From positions 2,847,001 through 2,911,000 of the forward strand of contig NZ_CP006587.1 of NCBI RefSeq assembly GCF_000737515.1: a DNA stretch of 64,000 nucleotides. Direction: 5' to 3'. The DNA comes from Hymenobacter sp. APR13 (GTDB lineage Bacteria; Bacteroidota; Bacteroidia; Cytophagales; Hymenobacteraceae). A program made the translations under genes and the position numbers. Position 1 is the first letter of the stretch, and every line of letters starts with the position of its first letter. The notes beneath the pieces are model-generated. The model was given only the letters and a program-made list of their open reading frames with translations. It did not search any database and was not told the origin of the DNA. Shown one piece after another: positions 16,460-24,421 of this stretch.

Positions 16460-18580
16460 ATGTCTGATAACACGCCCAAAAAGAAAAAGCCAATGCTGCC
16501 CACGCCTGCGCCCAAACCTGGGATGCAGCTGTGGCTGCTGGCGGGGTTGGTGCTGTTTCTGTGCGCTTGGTTGTTTTTCAACCAGAGCGGCAGCACGGTA
16601 GAAATCAACCAGCAAAAATTCGAGCAGATGTACGCCGCCGGCGATGTGCGCGACGTGAAACTTCTCACCGACCGCCGCGTGGTGGAGGTGGCGTTGCGCA
16701 ACGAAGCCATCAAGTCGGGTCGCTACAACCAGCTGCTCAGTCGCCGTGGCCCGCTCACGCTGGATACCAGCCCGCAGTTTGGTTTCCAAGTGGTCGACGG
16801 TAAAACCTTTAAAGAAGACTTCGAGAAGCTGCAGGCCAACGTGCCGCTGGACAAGCGCATCGGCCTGAGCTTTGACACGCGCACCGGCTACGGGGACTTT
16901 ATTGCTACCTGGGGCCTATCCATCCTGCTTTTAGTAGGCTTCTTTTTCCTGATGCGCCGCATGAGCGGTGGGGCAGGGGCCGGCGGCCAGATCTTCAACA
17001 TCGGCAAGAGCCGCGCGGCGCTGTTTGACGGCGGCGACAAGGTGAAAATTACGTTCAAGGACGTGGCCGGTCTGGAAGAAGCTAAAGAGGAAGTGCAGGA
17101 GATTGTGGAGTTCCTCAAGAACCCCAGCAAGTTCACCGTACTTGGCGGCAAAATCCCGAAAGGCGCGCTGCTGGTAGGCCCTCCTGGTACCGGTAAAACC
17201 CTGCTGGCCAAGGCTGTAGCCGGCGAAGCAGACGTACCGTTCTTCTCGCTGTCGGGCTCCGACTTCGTGGAGATGTTCGTAGGTGTGGGCGCGGCCCGGG
17301 TTCGGGACCTGTTCAAGCAGGCCAAAGCTAAGGCACCCTGCATCATCTTTATTGATGAGATTGACGCCATCGGCCGCAGCCGTAGCCGCGGCAACGTGCC
17401 CGGCGGCAACGACGAGCGCGAAAACACGCTCAACTCGCTGCTGGTGGAAATGGACGGCTTTGGCACCGACTCCGGGGTTATCATCCTGGCCGCCACCAAC
17501 CGTCCTGATACGCTGGACTCTGCCCTGCTGCGTCCCGGTCGCTTCGACCGTCAGATCAGCATCGACAAGCCCGACATCAACGGCCGCACCGAGATTTTCC
17601 AGGTGCACCTGAAGCCGATTACGCTCGGCACCGACGTGGAAGCCCGCAAGCTGGCGGCCATGACGCCCGGTTTCGCCGGCGCCGAAATTGCCAACGTCTG
17701 CAACGAAGCCGCCCTCATTGCCGCCCGCCGCGACAAGAAGATGGTAACCATGCAGGACTTCACCGACGCCGTTGACCGCGTAATCGGGGGCTTGGAGAAG
17801 AAAAACAAGATCATCAGCCCCGACGAGAAGCGAATTGTGGCCTACCACGAAGCCGGCCACGCCATTGCTGGCTGGTTCCTAGAGCACGCCGACCCGTTGG
17901 TGAAGGTGAGCATCGTGCCCCGTGGGGTGGCGGCGCTGGGCTACGCGCAGTATCTGCCGCGGGAGCAGTTCCTCTACAACACCGAGCAGCTCACCGACGA
18001 AATGTGCATGACCCTGGGTGGCCGTGCCGCCGAGGAGCTGGTGTTCGGCAAGATTTCCACTGGTGCGCTGTCTGATCTGGAGCGCATCACCAAGATGGCC
18101 TACAGCATCGTGACGATGTATGGCATGAACGCCAAGCTGGGCAACATTTCCTTCTATGACTCGAAGGGGCAAAATGAGTACGGTTTTTCGAAGCCGTATT
18201 CGGAGGCTACTTCGCAGATGATTGACGAGGAAGTGCGCACCATCATCGAAAACGCCTACATCCGTACCAAGGAACTGCTGACCGAGCGTCGGCACGAGCT
18301 GGAAGTGGTGGCCAAGGAGCTGCTGGAGAAGGAAGTGCTGCTGCAGGATGATTTGGAGCGCCTCGTGGGCAAACGCCCGCACGGCGTGCAAACCAACTAC
18401 CAGGCCCACATGGCCGGCACCGACCGCTCGGAAACCCTGAGCGAGCGGAAGCAGGAGCACCCTGGCGTGCCTCTCAGCAACGACTTGCCCGACCTTAACC
18501 TGCCCGGCGTCGACGCCGACCGCCCCGGTTCAACCGGCGCTACTTCCGAACCTAGCGGTTCGGCCGTGACGCCCATGTAA
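16460..18580 (+). CDS. ftsH: ATP-dependent zinc metalloprotease FtsH
   Basis: The 706-residue inner-membrane AAA+ protease degrades misfolded and regulatory proteins. Two membrane segments lie at about residues 15-35 and 148-168, with a periplasmic domain between them. The AAA module has Walker A GPPGTGKT (about 240-247), Walker [12 protein letters not shown], and the second region of homology [20 protein letters not shown]. The protease zinc site is HEAGH at about 462-466. The C-terminal 60 residues are Pro/Ser/Thr-rich. A strong hairpin terminator follows at 18598. Confidence 0.97.
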   Translation: MSDNTPKKKKPMLPTPAPKPGMQLWLLAGLVLFLCAWLFFNQSGSTVEINQQKFEQMYAAGDVRDVKLLTDRRVVEVALRNEAIKSGRYNQLLSRRGPLTLDTSPQFGFQVVDGKTFKEDFEKLQANVPLDKRIGLSFDTRTGYGDFIATWGLSILLLVGFFFLMRRMSGGAGAGGQIFNIGKSRAALFDGGDKVKITFKDVAGLEEAKEEVQEIVEFLKNPSKFTVLGGKIPKGALLVGPPGTGKTLLAKAVAGEADVPFFSLSGSDFVEMFVGVGAARVRDLFKQAKAKAPCIIFIDEIDAIGRSRSRGNVPGGNDERENTLNSLLVEMDGFGTDSGVIILAATNRPDTLDSALLRPGRFDRQISIDKPDINGRTEIFQVHLKPITLGTDVEARKLAAMTPGFAGAEIANVCNEAALIAARRDKKMVTMQDFTDAVDRVIGGLEKKNKIISPDEKRIVAYHEAGHAIAGWFLEHADPLVKVSIVPRGVAALGYAQYLPREQFLYNTEQLTDEMCMTLGGRAAEELVFGKISTGALSDLERITKMAYSIVTMYGMNAKLGNISFYDSKGQNEYGFSKPYSEATSQMIDEEVRTIIENAYIRTKELLTERRHELEVVAKELLEKEVLLQDDLERLVGKRPHGVQTNYQAHMAGTDRSETLSERKQEHPGVPLSNDLPDLNLPGVDADRPGSTGATSEPSGSAVTPM

Positions 18581-18597
18581 GCCGGAACGCTGTTCCT

Positions 18598-18641
18598 ACA
18601 AACAAAGAAGCCAGCCCTGAGGGGCTGGCTTCTTTGTTTGT
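18598..18641. terminator. Bidirectional terminator after ftsH
   Basis: Twenty-base perfect arms (ending in CCAGCCC) flank a TGAG loop, with A- and T-rich ends. It separates ftsH from the convergent TPR gene. The remaining bases up to 18800 hold no recognisable feature. Confidence 0.85.
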
Positions 18642-18800
18642 GAACTGTGCTGAAACTAGATCGTTTGTCTGCCGCCTGTGCGGTAGACGAAGGTTCTGCT
18701 TTGTGTCGTCGTATCAGGTATGGTTGCTAGATGAGGCTTGGCGCTGCTTATCTGGCTAAGTGCTAAGCAGAGGCTTTGCGTTATGAGCCTGTAACCGGCG

Positions 18801-20162
18801 CTACTGCCGGGCCTTTCCTTTGCCTTCCTGCGACGCCTGCGGCCTGGCGTTGGCCTTCGGCTGGCGCTTGAAGCCGGCCGAGTATTCGGTGTTCTGGCGC
18901 GTGCCGGAATCGGCTTTCAGGTTGCGGCGGTTTTTCAGGTAGTCGCGTGCTTCGGTGTAGATGTCGGATTTGCGCTCGGCTTTATCCATCACCACCTGAT
19001 AGTAGCGGCGTGCGGCGGCGACGTTGTGCTCTTCGTCGGCAATGCGGGCAAGGTTGTAGTTGGCATGCACGTAATAGCCCGGGCCCATCTGGTCGGTTAC
19101 TTCTGAGAAGACAATACAGCGCTGGAAATACTCCTTTGCCTTAGTGTTGTTCTTGTATTTGTTGCGGTTCAGCCAGCCCAGATAATAGGTAGCGTAGCGG
19201 CCGCCGAAGCCCTCATAGCCGGGCATACCGCGGTTGAGCTTGTCCAGAATGTCGAGGCTGATTTGCTCACACTTGCGGAACTCGCCATTGTTGAAGCTGA
19301 GCATGGCGTAGCACCGCTCGAAGTAGCCATTGTCGGGATAGGCGGTGTTGAGCTGACGGGCTACTTGTAGCGCGGCAGCGGGGTTATTTTCCCGCTCGCT
19401 GCTCAGGATTTTCAGCAGGAAAAACCGCGCCTCAGGGCCAGTGTAAAAGCCGTTGGCCGCCACACTGCGAATCTGCTGAAGGCCCAGCTGGCGGTTGCCC
19501 TTGGGAAACAGCAGCAGAATCGGCCGCAGCCACGGATGCTCCTCGGAAATCCAGGCAGCATAATAGTTGAACATACCCTGGCCCAACAGGAACTCCGGGC
19601 TCAGGCCGTTGGCTTCCTTGCTGCGCTCCAGATAATCGAGGGCGCGCTTGCTGCTGACGGTGGCCTTGCGCAGGTTGTGGCGCTCGGCGTTCAGGCGGGC
19701 ATCGAAGCCGTAAGCGGCAGCCAGGAAAAAGCAGGCCTCGTAGTTCTTCTTGTCAAGTTCATACAGCCGCTCCCCCTTGGTGATGGCAGTATCCATGTAC
19801 GCAAAGAAAATCTTGTCGTGCAGCGGGTTGGTGGCGTTGCTGGGCATGATCTTCCACCACGCGCTCAGCCCCATCAGGAAATAGGGCATCGGATGCTGTG
19901 GGTAGCGGCGGCGCAACGAGCGAAACTGCTTCTCGGCTTGGTCGTGCTTGGAGTTGTAGAGATTGGTAACCGCCCCGTCCAGTTCAGTCTGAATATCCTT
20001 GTCGAGCAGCAGCCAGCCTTTGGTATCGACGGCGGCCGGTGCCACGTCGATATTTTCCAGCGAGATATTGCGCATACCATCTACCAGCGCACTATCCGGC
20101 GTCTGACCAAAGGTGCGCAGGCTCAGTAGGATGAAAGCCATTAGCAGCCCCGCCCCCGCCAC
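18801..20162 (-). CDS. TPR-containing exported protein, conserved in Cytophagales
   Basis: The protein is 453 residues from the GTG at 20162; an ATG at 20141 would leave a very short signal peptide (MAFILLSLRTFGQ), so the GTG is preferred. After the signal come TPR-like helical pairs (NLYNSKHDQAEKQFRSLRRR at about 67-86, and ATYYLGWLNRNKYKNNTKAKEYF at about 340-362). The aromatic-rich middle includes MFNYYAAWISEEHPWLRP. The final 50 residues are basic and low in complexity. It has no catalytic motif and no identifiable partner. It lies between ftsH and the LUD gene on the opposite strand, interrupting an arrangement that I recall as contiguous in some relatives. Confidence 0.85.
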   Translation of the reverse strand: MAGAGLLMAFILLSLRTFGQTPDSALVDGMRNISLENIDVAPAAVDTKGWLLLDKDIQTELDGAVTNLYNSKHDQAEKQFRSLRRRYPQHPMPYFLMGLSAWWKIMPSNATNPLHDKIFFAYMDTAITKGERLYELDKKNYEACFFLAAAYGFDARLNAERHNLRKATVSSKRALDYLERSKEANGLSPEFLLGQGMFNYYAAWISEEHPWLRPILLLFPKGNRQLGLQQIRSVAANGFYTGPEARFFLLKILSSERENNPAAALQVARQLNTAYPDNGYFERCYAMLSFNNGEFRKCEQISLDILDKLNRGMPGYEGFGGRYATYYLGWLNRNKYKNNTKAKEYFQRCIVFSEVTDQMGPGYYVHANYNLARIADEEHNVAAARRYYQVVMDKAERKSDIYTEARDYLKNRRNLKADSGTRQNTEYSAGFKRQPKANARPQASQEGKGKARQ

Positions 20163-20240
20163 GAGCGTGCGGAAGTTGTGATACTAGACAATACCTGTAT
20201 AAAATAGTAATTTTTATCCATAGACAGAGTCGGTGAAAGG

Positions 20241-20248
20241 CAAAATTA
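20241..20248 (-). promoter_or_regulatory. Putative -7 box TAATTTTG for the TPR gene
   Basis: Plus-strand CAAAATTA reads TAATTTTG towards the TPR gene, 79 bases before its start at 20162. The surrounding A/T-rich stretch is typical of a promoter, but no -33 TTG is clear. Confidence 0.4.
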
Positions 20249-20425
20249 AGTCTATTTGGCTGATTTTAGGTGTTCTAAGCGTTAAGAAATATAGGATATA
20301 ATTCAGCGACATGAAAATGAGACCGGCCAGAATATCAGGGCCATACAGCAAAATGTCGCTGAAACCCTATCTGATACTATTCCAATACCCTGAATTTGTC
20401 GGCCAGCACCGGATCTGCTGTTTTA

Positions 20426-20513
20426 GCCGGCGTTTTTGCGGGCTTCGCACTTCCCAAAATGGGCCAGATAATCAGGCCGTTTTGGGCAGTGCGAAGTCCG
20501 CAAAAATGCCGGC
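20426..20513. repeat. Intergenic inverted repeat, 38-base imperfect arms (family E)
   Basis: Positions 20426-20463 and 20476-20513 are reverse complements with about five mismatches. Both contain TTTTTGCGG and CTTCGCACT. It lies upstream of the LUD promoter and is unlike the other repeats in the window. Confidence 0.8.
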
Positions 20514-20539
20514 AAAGCTGCAGGTCCGGGCGGGCCTGC

Positions 20540-20547
20540 TATCTTTG
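20540..20547 (+). promoter_or_regulatory. Putative -7 box TATCTTTG immediately before the LUD start
   Basis: TATCTTTG ends only four bases before the ATG at 20552. A start site about seven bases after the box would fall on the start codon, giving a leaderless mRNA. Confidence 0.5.
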
Positions 20548-20551
20548 GGCT

Positions 20552-21217
20552 ATGCCCGAATCGTCCCGCGATATTGTTCTGCGCCGCATCCGCGAAGCGC
20601 TCCGGCAGCCTACGCCGCCCAAGCCCGCGCCCGACTTCACGGCTCCGCTCCACCCGGCGGCGGCCGACGACCTGGCTGTGGCCTTTGCCGAGAGCTTCGT
20701 ACGTGTGGGCGGGCAGCTATATTTCTGCGAGTCGGAAGAACACTTCTACGACCAGCTTTTTGCCTACAAGAAGGAAAAAGAGCTCGATAACCTCTACGTG
20801 TGGGAGCCGGAGTTGAAGAAGCTGCTGCACGCGGGCGGCCTCGTGTTCCGGCAAGACGAAACCGACTTTCTGGCTCACGCCGATGCCGGCCTGACCACCT
20901 GTGAGGCCTTGGTGGCCCGCACCGGCAGCGTGCTGGTGAGCGCCGCCACAGGCAGCGGCCGCCGCCTCAGTATCTACCCCGATCAGCACTTGGTGTTTGC
21001 CCGCACCTCGCAGGTAGTGGCCGACATCGGCGACGCGCTGCAGCGCCTGCAAACCCACTACGGCCCCGACCATCTGCCGTCGATGATTTCGCTCACGACC
21101 GGCCCCAGCCGCACGGCCGACATTGAAAAGACCCTTGTGCTCGGTGCCCACGGCCCGCGCAGCCTCGCCCTGTTTTTGCTGGATGACGAAACCGACCCCG
21201 CCACCCCGCCTGCCTGA
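20552..21217 (+). CDS. LUD domain protein (LutC/YkgG-like)
   Basis: The 221-residue protein starts at MPESSRDIVLRRIREAL; the frame stays open further upstream but runs through the inverted repeat and promoter. It has the LUD domain features of the LutC family: ADAGLTTCEALVARTGSVLVSAA and a TGPSRTADIEKTLVLGAHGP motif near the C-terminus. In Bacillus, LutC belongs to an iron-sulfur lactate oxidase with LutA and LutB. Neither partner is here, so its role in this locus is unclear. The gene overlaps lpxH by 35 bases, implying translational coupling. Start site and promoter suggest a leaderless transcript. Confidence 0.92.
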   Translation: MPESSRDIVLRRIREALRQPTPPKPAPDFTAPLHPAAADDLAVAFAESFVRVGGQLYFCESEEHFYDQLFAYKKEKELDNLYVWEPELKKLLHAGGLVFRQDETDFLAHADAGLTTCEALVARTGSVLVSAATGSGRRLSIYPDQHLVFARTSQVVADIGDALQRLQTHYGPDHLPSMISLTTGPSRTADIEKTLVLGAHGPRSLALFLLDDETDPATPPA

Positions 21218-21977
21218 TCTGGCGCTGCCGCCCGGCCGCCGCATCTATTTCGCTTCCGATTTCCATTTGGGTGCCCCCGATGCCGCCAGCTCGCTGGCCC
21301 GGGAGCGACGCATTGTGCGCTGGCTGGACGAGGCCGCTAAAGACGCCGCCGCCATCTACCTGCTCGGCGACATCTTCGACTTCTGGTTTGAGTACCGGCA
21401 TGCCATTCCGCGGGGCTTTATCCGGCTGCAGGGTAAACTAGCCGAGCTAACCGACACCGGCCTGCCTATCATCTTCTTCACCGGCAACCACGATATGTGG
21501 ATGTTCGACTACTTCACCAAGGAGCTGGGCATCCCGATTCTGCGGCACCCGGTGAGCCAGCAGATTGGCGGGCGCGAGTTCCACATCGGCCACGGCGACG
21601 GCCTGGGCCCCAAGGACTACACCTATAAGATGCTGAAGCGCGTGTTTGCCTCGCCGATGTCGCAGTGGCTGTTTGCGCGGCTACACCCCAACCTGGGTAT
21701 CGGCATTGCCAACCGCTGGAGCCGCCGCAGCCGCATTCAGAACGCCGCCGCTGATGCGCAGTATTTCGGCGAGGACGAGTGGCTGCTGATATATTGCCGG
21801 GAGCTGGAAAAGCGTTTCCACCACGACTATTACGTGTTCGGCCACCGCCATCTGCCGCTCGACGTATCGGTAGCCGCCGGCAGCCGCTACGTCAACCTCG
21901 GCGAGTGGGTCAATTATTGCTCCTATGGCGTCTATGATGGTACGGACCTGGCACTGCAGCATTTCGAGAAGGCCTGA
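21183..21977 (+). CDS. lpxH: UDP-2,3-diacylglucosamine diphosphatase LpxH
   Basis: The 264-residue calcineurin-like phosphoesterase makes lipid X (2,3-diacylglucosamine-1-phosphate) in lipid A synthesis, at the membrane surface. The metal-binding motifs are all visible: FASDFHLG, GDIFDFWFEY, FTGNHDMW, HIGHGDG and VFGHRHLPL. I start it at the ATG at 21183 (MTKPTPPPRLPD), inside the 3' end of the LUD gene. An ATG at 21123 would deepen the overlap and add residues that do not resemble the family. A secreted propeller gene follows within 50 bases. Confidence 0.94.
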   Translation: MTKPTPPPRLPDLALPPGRRIYFASDFHLGAPDAASSLARERRIVRWLDEAAKDAAAIYLLGDIFDFWFEYRHAIPRGFIRLQGKLAELTDTGLPIIFFTGNHDMWMFDYFTKELGIPILRHPVSQQIGGREFHIGHGDGLGPKDYTYKMLKRVFASPMSQWLFARLHPNLGIGIANRWSRRSRIQNAAADAQYFGEDEWLLIYCRELEKRFHHDYYVFGHRHLPLDVSVAAGSRYVNLGEWVNYCSYGVYDGTDLALQHFEKA

Positions 21978-22023
21978 TTTAGCGCTGCCTGCGCGTAATG
22001 AGCCACGCAAGTGGCTGCGGCAG

Positions 22024-22923
22024 ATGATGCTTTCCGGCCTGCTGGCTACGCAGTGCGGGCTTGCTGCTGCCCAAACCACGGCGCCCACGCCGGCCTCGGT
22101 GGCGCCGCCCGGCAAGCCCGCGCCGGCTGCCGCTGCCCCGGCCGGGGCGCCGCGCCCGGCCGCCACGCCCGGCAGCACCTGGCAGCTGGTGCGCACTGTT
22201 GCGCTGCCCCAGCCCGGCGTGGCGTCGCTGGACCGGCGCGGCAACCTTTACGTGGCCGACTCGCGCGACAACATCCACCAGTACGGCCCCGACGGGCAGG
22301 CCCTGAACGTGTATTCGGCGCCCCAGCCTGGGCACGTGGCGCAGCTCGAAGCCTGGAACACCACCAAGATTCTGGTTTTTTACGACGACCGCCAGCAGCT
22401 GCTGCTGCTCGACCGTTTTGCGGCACCGCTGGGCGAGTTCAACCTGCTCGACCTGCTCGACGGCACCGCCCGGGCCGCTACCCTGGCGCCTGATGACCGG
22501 CTCTGGCTGCTCAACGAGTCGGACCTGACGCTGCGGCAGTTTGATGCCGCCACCCGGCGCTTCACCGTGTCCACGCCGCTCGACCTGCTGATTGGCCGCT
22601 CCCGGCCCGATTTCCGGTTTCTGCGCGAGTACCAGAACAACCTCTACCTGGTAGACCGGGTGAACGGCATTTACGTGTTCGACAACCTGGGGAACTACCG
22701 CAAAAAGCTGCCGTTTGCGGGCCTCAGCACGATAGGTTTCCGCGCCGATGAGCTGTATTTCCTGGCCGATGGCGCCGTGCAGCTCTTGCAGCTCTATACG
22801 CTGGCGCAGCGTACGGTGCCCCTGCCCACTGGCGTGCCGGCCGCAGAAGTGCGCCAGGTGCTGCTGGGCGAGAACTACGCTTATCTGTTCACGAAGGCAG
22901 GCCTGCAGGTATATAAGTTATAG
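22024..22923 (+). CDS. Secreted propeller-like protein of unknown function
   Basis: The protein is about 299 residues from the ATG at 22024 (MMLSGLLATQCGLAAAQ). An in-frame ATG at 21925 inside lpxH would add a basic stretch, so the start is uncertain. After a signal sequence comes an Ala/Pro-rich linker (about 18-55). Repeats then suggest NHL or beta-propeller blades: GNLYVADSRDNIHQYGPDG, NNLYLVDRVNGIYVFDNLG and DELYFLADGAVQLLQL. The protein probably sits in the periplasm or outer membrane. It follows lpxH closely and may share its transcript. No enzymatic residues are recognisable. Confidence 0.82.
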   Translation: MMLSGLLATQCGLAAAQTTAPTPASVAPPGKPAPAAAAPAGAPRPAATPGSTWQLVRTVALPQPGVASLDRRGNLYVADSRDNIHQYGPDGQALNVYSAPQPGHVAQLEAWNTTKILVFYDDRQQLLLLDRFAAPLGEFNLLDLLDGTARAATLAPDDRLWLLNESDLTLRQFDAATRRFTVSTPLDLLIGRSRPDFRFLREYQNNLYLVDRVNGIYVFDNLGNYRKKLPFAGLSTIGFRADELYFLADGAVQLLQLYTLAQRTVPLPTGVPAAEVRQVLLGENYAYLFTKAGLQVYKL

Positions 22924-23056
22924 GGTGAGCAGCGGGAAAGCAGCTTTCGTTGGCGAAGCTGGGCAATAACTCTGGCAGAAGTAGGCCGTTAGGAAGAAAG
23001 AGTGGCTGCGTTGGATGCGTGGCTCTTATCTTTTCTTCCTTTCTATTTCGCTGCTT

Positions 23057-24220
23057 ATGAAAGCTCTCGTGTATCATGGAATGAGGGATGTCCGCGTAGA
23101 CACCGTGGATGATCCGAAGATTGAAGACGCCCGCGACGCCATTATTCGGGTAACCAGTACGGCTATCTGTGGGTCCGATCTGCACATCTACAACGGGAGC
23201 ATTCCGCAGCCCCGGCCCATGGTGCTGGGGCACGAGTTCATGGGAATTGTAGAGGAGGTTGGCAAAGGCGTCGGTGGCAAGCTGAAAGTGGGCGACCGGG
23301 TGGTAGTGCCGTTCCCGATTGCCTGCGGTACCTGCTACTTCTGCAACCACGAGCTGCCCGGACACTGCGAGAACTCCAACCCCGACCACTACGGCCCCGA
23401 AGGCGGACTGCTAACCGAAAAAGGCGGCGCCCTGTTCGGCTACACCGACCTCTACGGCGGCTACAACGGCGGCCAGGCCGAGTATGTGCGTGTGCCCTAC
23501 GCCGACTTTGGTCCCCGCGTCATTCCCGATTCACTGACCGACGAGCAGGCGCTGTTCCTGACGGATATCTTCCCAACGGGGTACTCGGGCATCGACTGGG
23601 CCGACGTGAAGGGCGGCGAGTTCGTGGCCATTTTCGGAGCCGGGCCAGTGGGCATCATGGCTGCCAAGTCGGCATGGCTGCGTGGGGCCGGCCGGGTCGT
23701 CATCGTCGATACCCAGCAGTACCGGCTGGACCTAGCGAAGAAGTCGGCCCAGGCCGAAACCATCCTCTGGGACAACGCCAAAGACGTCATCGAGCAGATC
23801 CGGGCCATGAGCGAGGGACGTGGCGCCGACGTGTGCGTGGAATGCGTAGGCTTCGAGCCTGACCGTGACCTGCTGGACCGCGCCAAGGCCGTGCTCAACC
23901 TCGAAAAAGGCTCTCCCAAAGTACTGGAGGCCTGTATGAGCGCCGTGCGCCGGGGCGGCATCGTGACGGTGCTGGGCGTGTACGCCACGCCGTTCGACAA
24001 TTTCCCCATCGGCCAGTTTTTCGACAAAGGCATCACCCTGCGCGGCGGCCAGGCTCCCGCCCAGAAGCATATCGACAAGCTGCTGCAGTATGTGATAGAA
24101 GGCAAAGTGGTGCTCGACGACATTATCTCGCACCGCCTGCCGCTGTCGGAAGCCGCCCACGGCTACGACATCTTCCGCAACAAGAAAGACAACTGCACCA
24201 AAGTGGTGCTGAAGCCCTAG
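23057..24220 (+). CDS. Zinc-dependent alcohol dehydrogenase, FDH-like subgroup
   Basis: The 387-residue medium-chain dehydrogenase starts at MKALVYHGMRDVRVD. The catalytic zinc ligands are Cys in ICGSDLHIYNG and His-Glu in GHEFMGIVEEVG. The structural zinc site is the four-Cys lobe CGTCYFCNHELPGHC (about 97-111). The nucleotide fold has GAGPVGIMAAKSAW (about 195-210). An insert (GGYNGGQAEYVRVPYAD) is typical of the glutathione-independent formaldehyde-dehydrogenase-like branch. The natural substrate is not known; many relatives act on aldehydes or alcohols. It is monocistronic and ends at a hairpin. Confidence 0.92.
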   Translation: MKALVYHGMRDVRVDTVDDPKIEDARDAIIRVTSTAICGSDLHIYNGSIPQPRPMVLGHEFMGIVEEVGKGVGGKLKVGDRVVVPFPIACGTCYFCNHELPGHCENSNPDHYGPEGGLLTEKGGALFGYTDLYGGYNGGQAEYVRVPYADFGPRVIPDSLTDEQALFLTDIFPTGYSGIDWADVKGGEFVAIFGAGPVGIMAAKSAWLRGAGRVVIVDTQQYRLDLAKKSAQAETILWDNAKDVIEQIRAMSEGRGADVCVECVGFEPDRDLLDRAKAVLNLEKGSPKVLEACMSAVRRGGIVTVLGVYATPFDNFPIGQFFDKGITLRGGQAPAQKHIDKLLQYVIEGKVVLDDIISHRLPLSEAAHGYDIFRNKKDNCTKVVLKP

Positions 24221-24248
24221 GACTGGCATAGCTGGTTGCCGCTTCTGC

Positions 24249-24283
24249 AAAAGAGCCTACCCCGCTGGTAGGCTCTTTTTTTG
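24249..24283 (+). terminator. Hairpin terminator after the alcohol dehydrogenase
   Basis: AAAAGAGCCTACC and GGTAGGCTCTTTT flank a CCGCT-like loop and are followed by a T run ending at 24283. Confidence 0.85.
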
Positions 24284-24351
24284 AGCTAACCGGCCGTTGA
24301 ACCGACGGTTTTGGTGTGCTGTTACACCAGCCGGACTGGCAGATTTCTGCC

Positions 24352-24359
24352 TACATTTG
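24352..24359 (+). promoter_or_regulatory. Putative -7 box TACATTTG for the subtilase
   Basis: TACATTTG fits TAnnTTTG, 62 bases before the chosen ATG at 24422. A -33 TTG at the usual spacing is not visible. Confidence 0.45.
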
Positions 24360-24421
24360 GATAGAACGACGCTGGTTGTTCTTTACCGTCCTGTTTGCTC
24401 TGCCACAACCATTTCTCCGTC

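Larger units (their letters stand above)
20163..20551. other. 389-base divergent intergenic region with promoters and a palindromic repeat
   Basis: This gap separates the TPR gene (minus) from the LUD gene (plus). It is A/T-rich near 20180-20300 and holds a TAATTTTG box on the minus strand (20241-20248), an 88-base inverted repeat (20426-20513) and a TATCTTTG box (20540-20547). I see no coding sequence in it. Confidence 0.7.
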
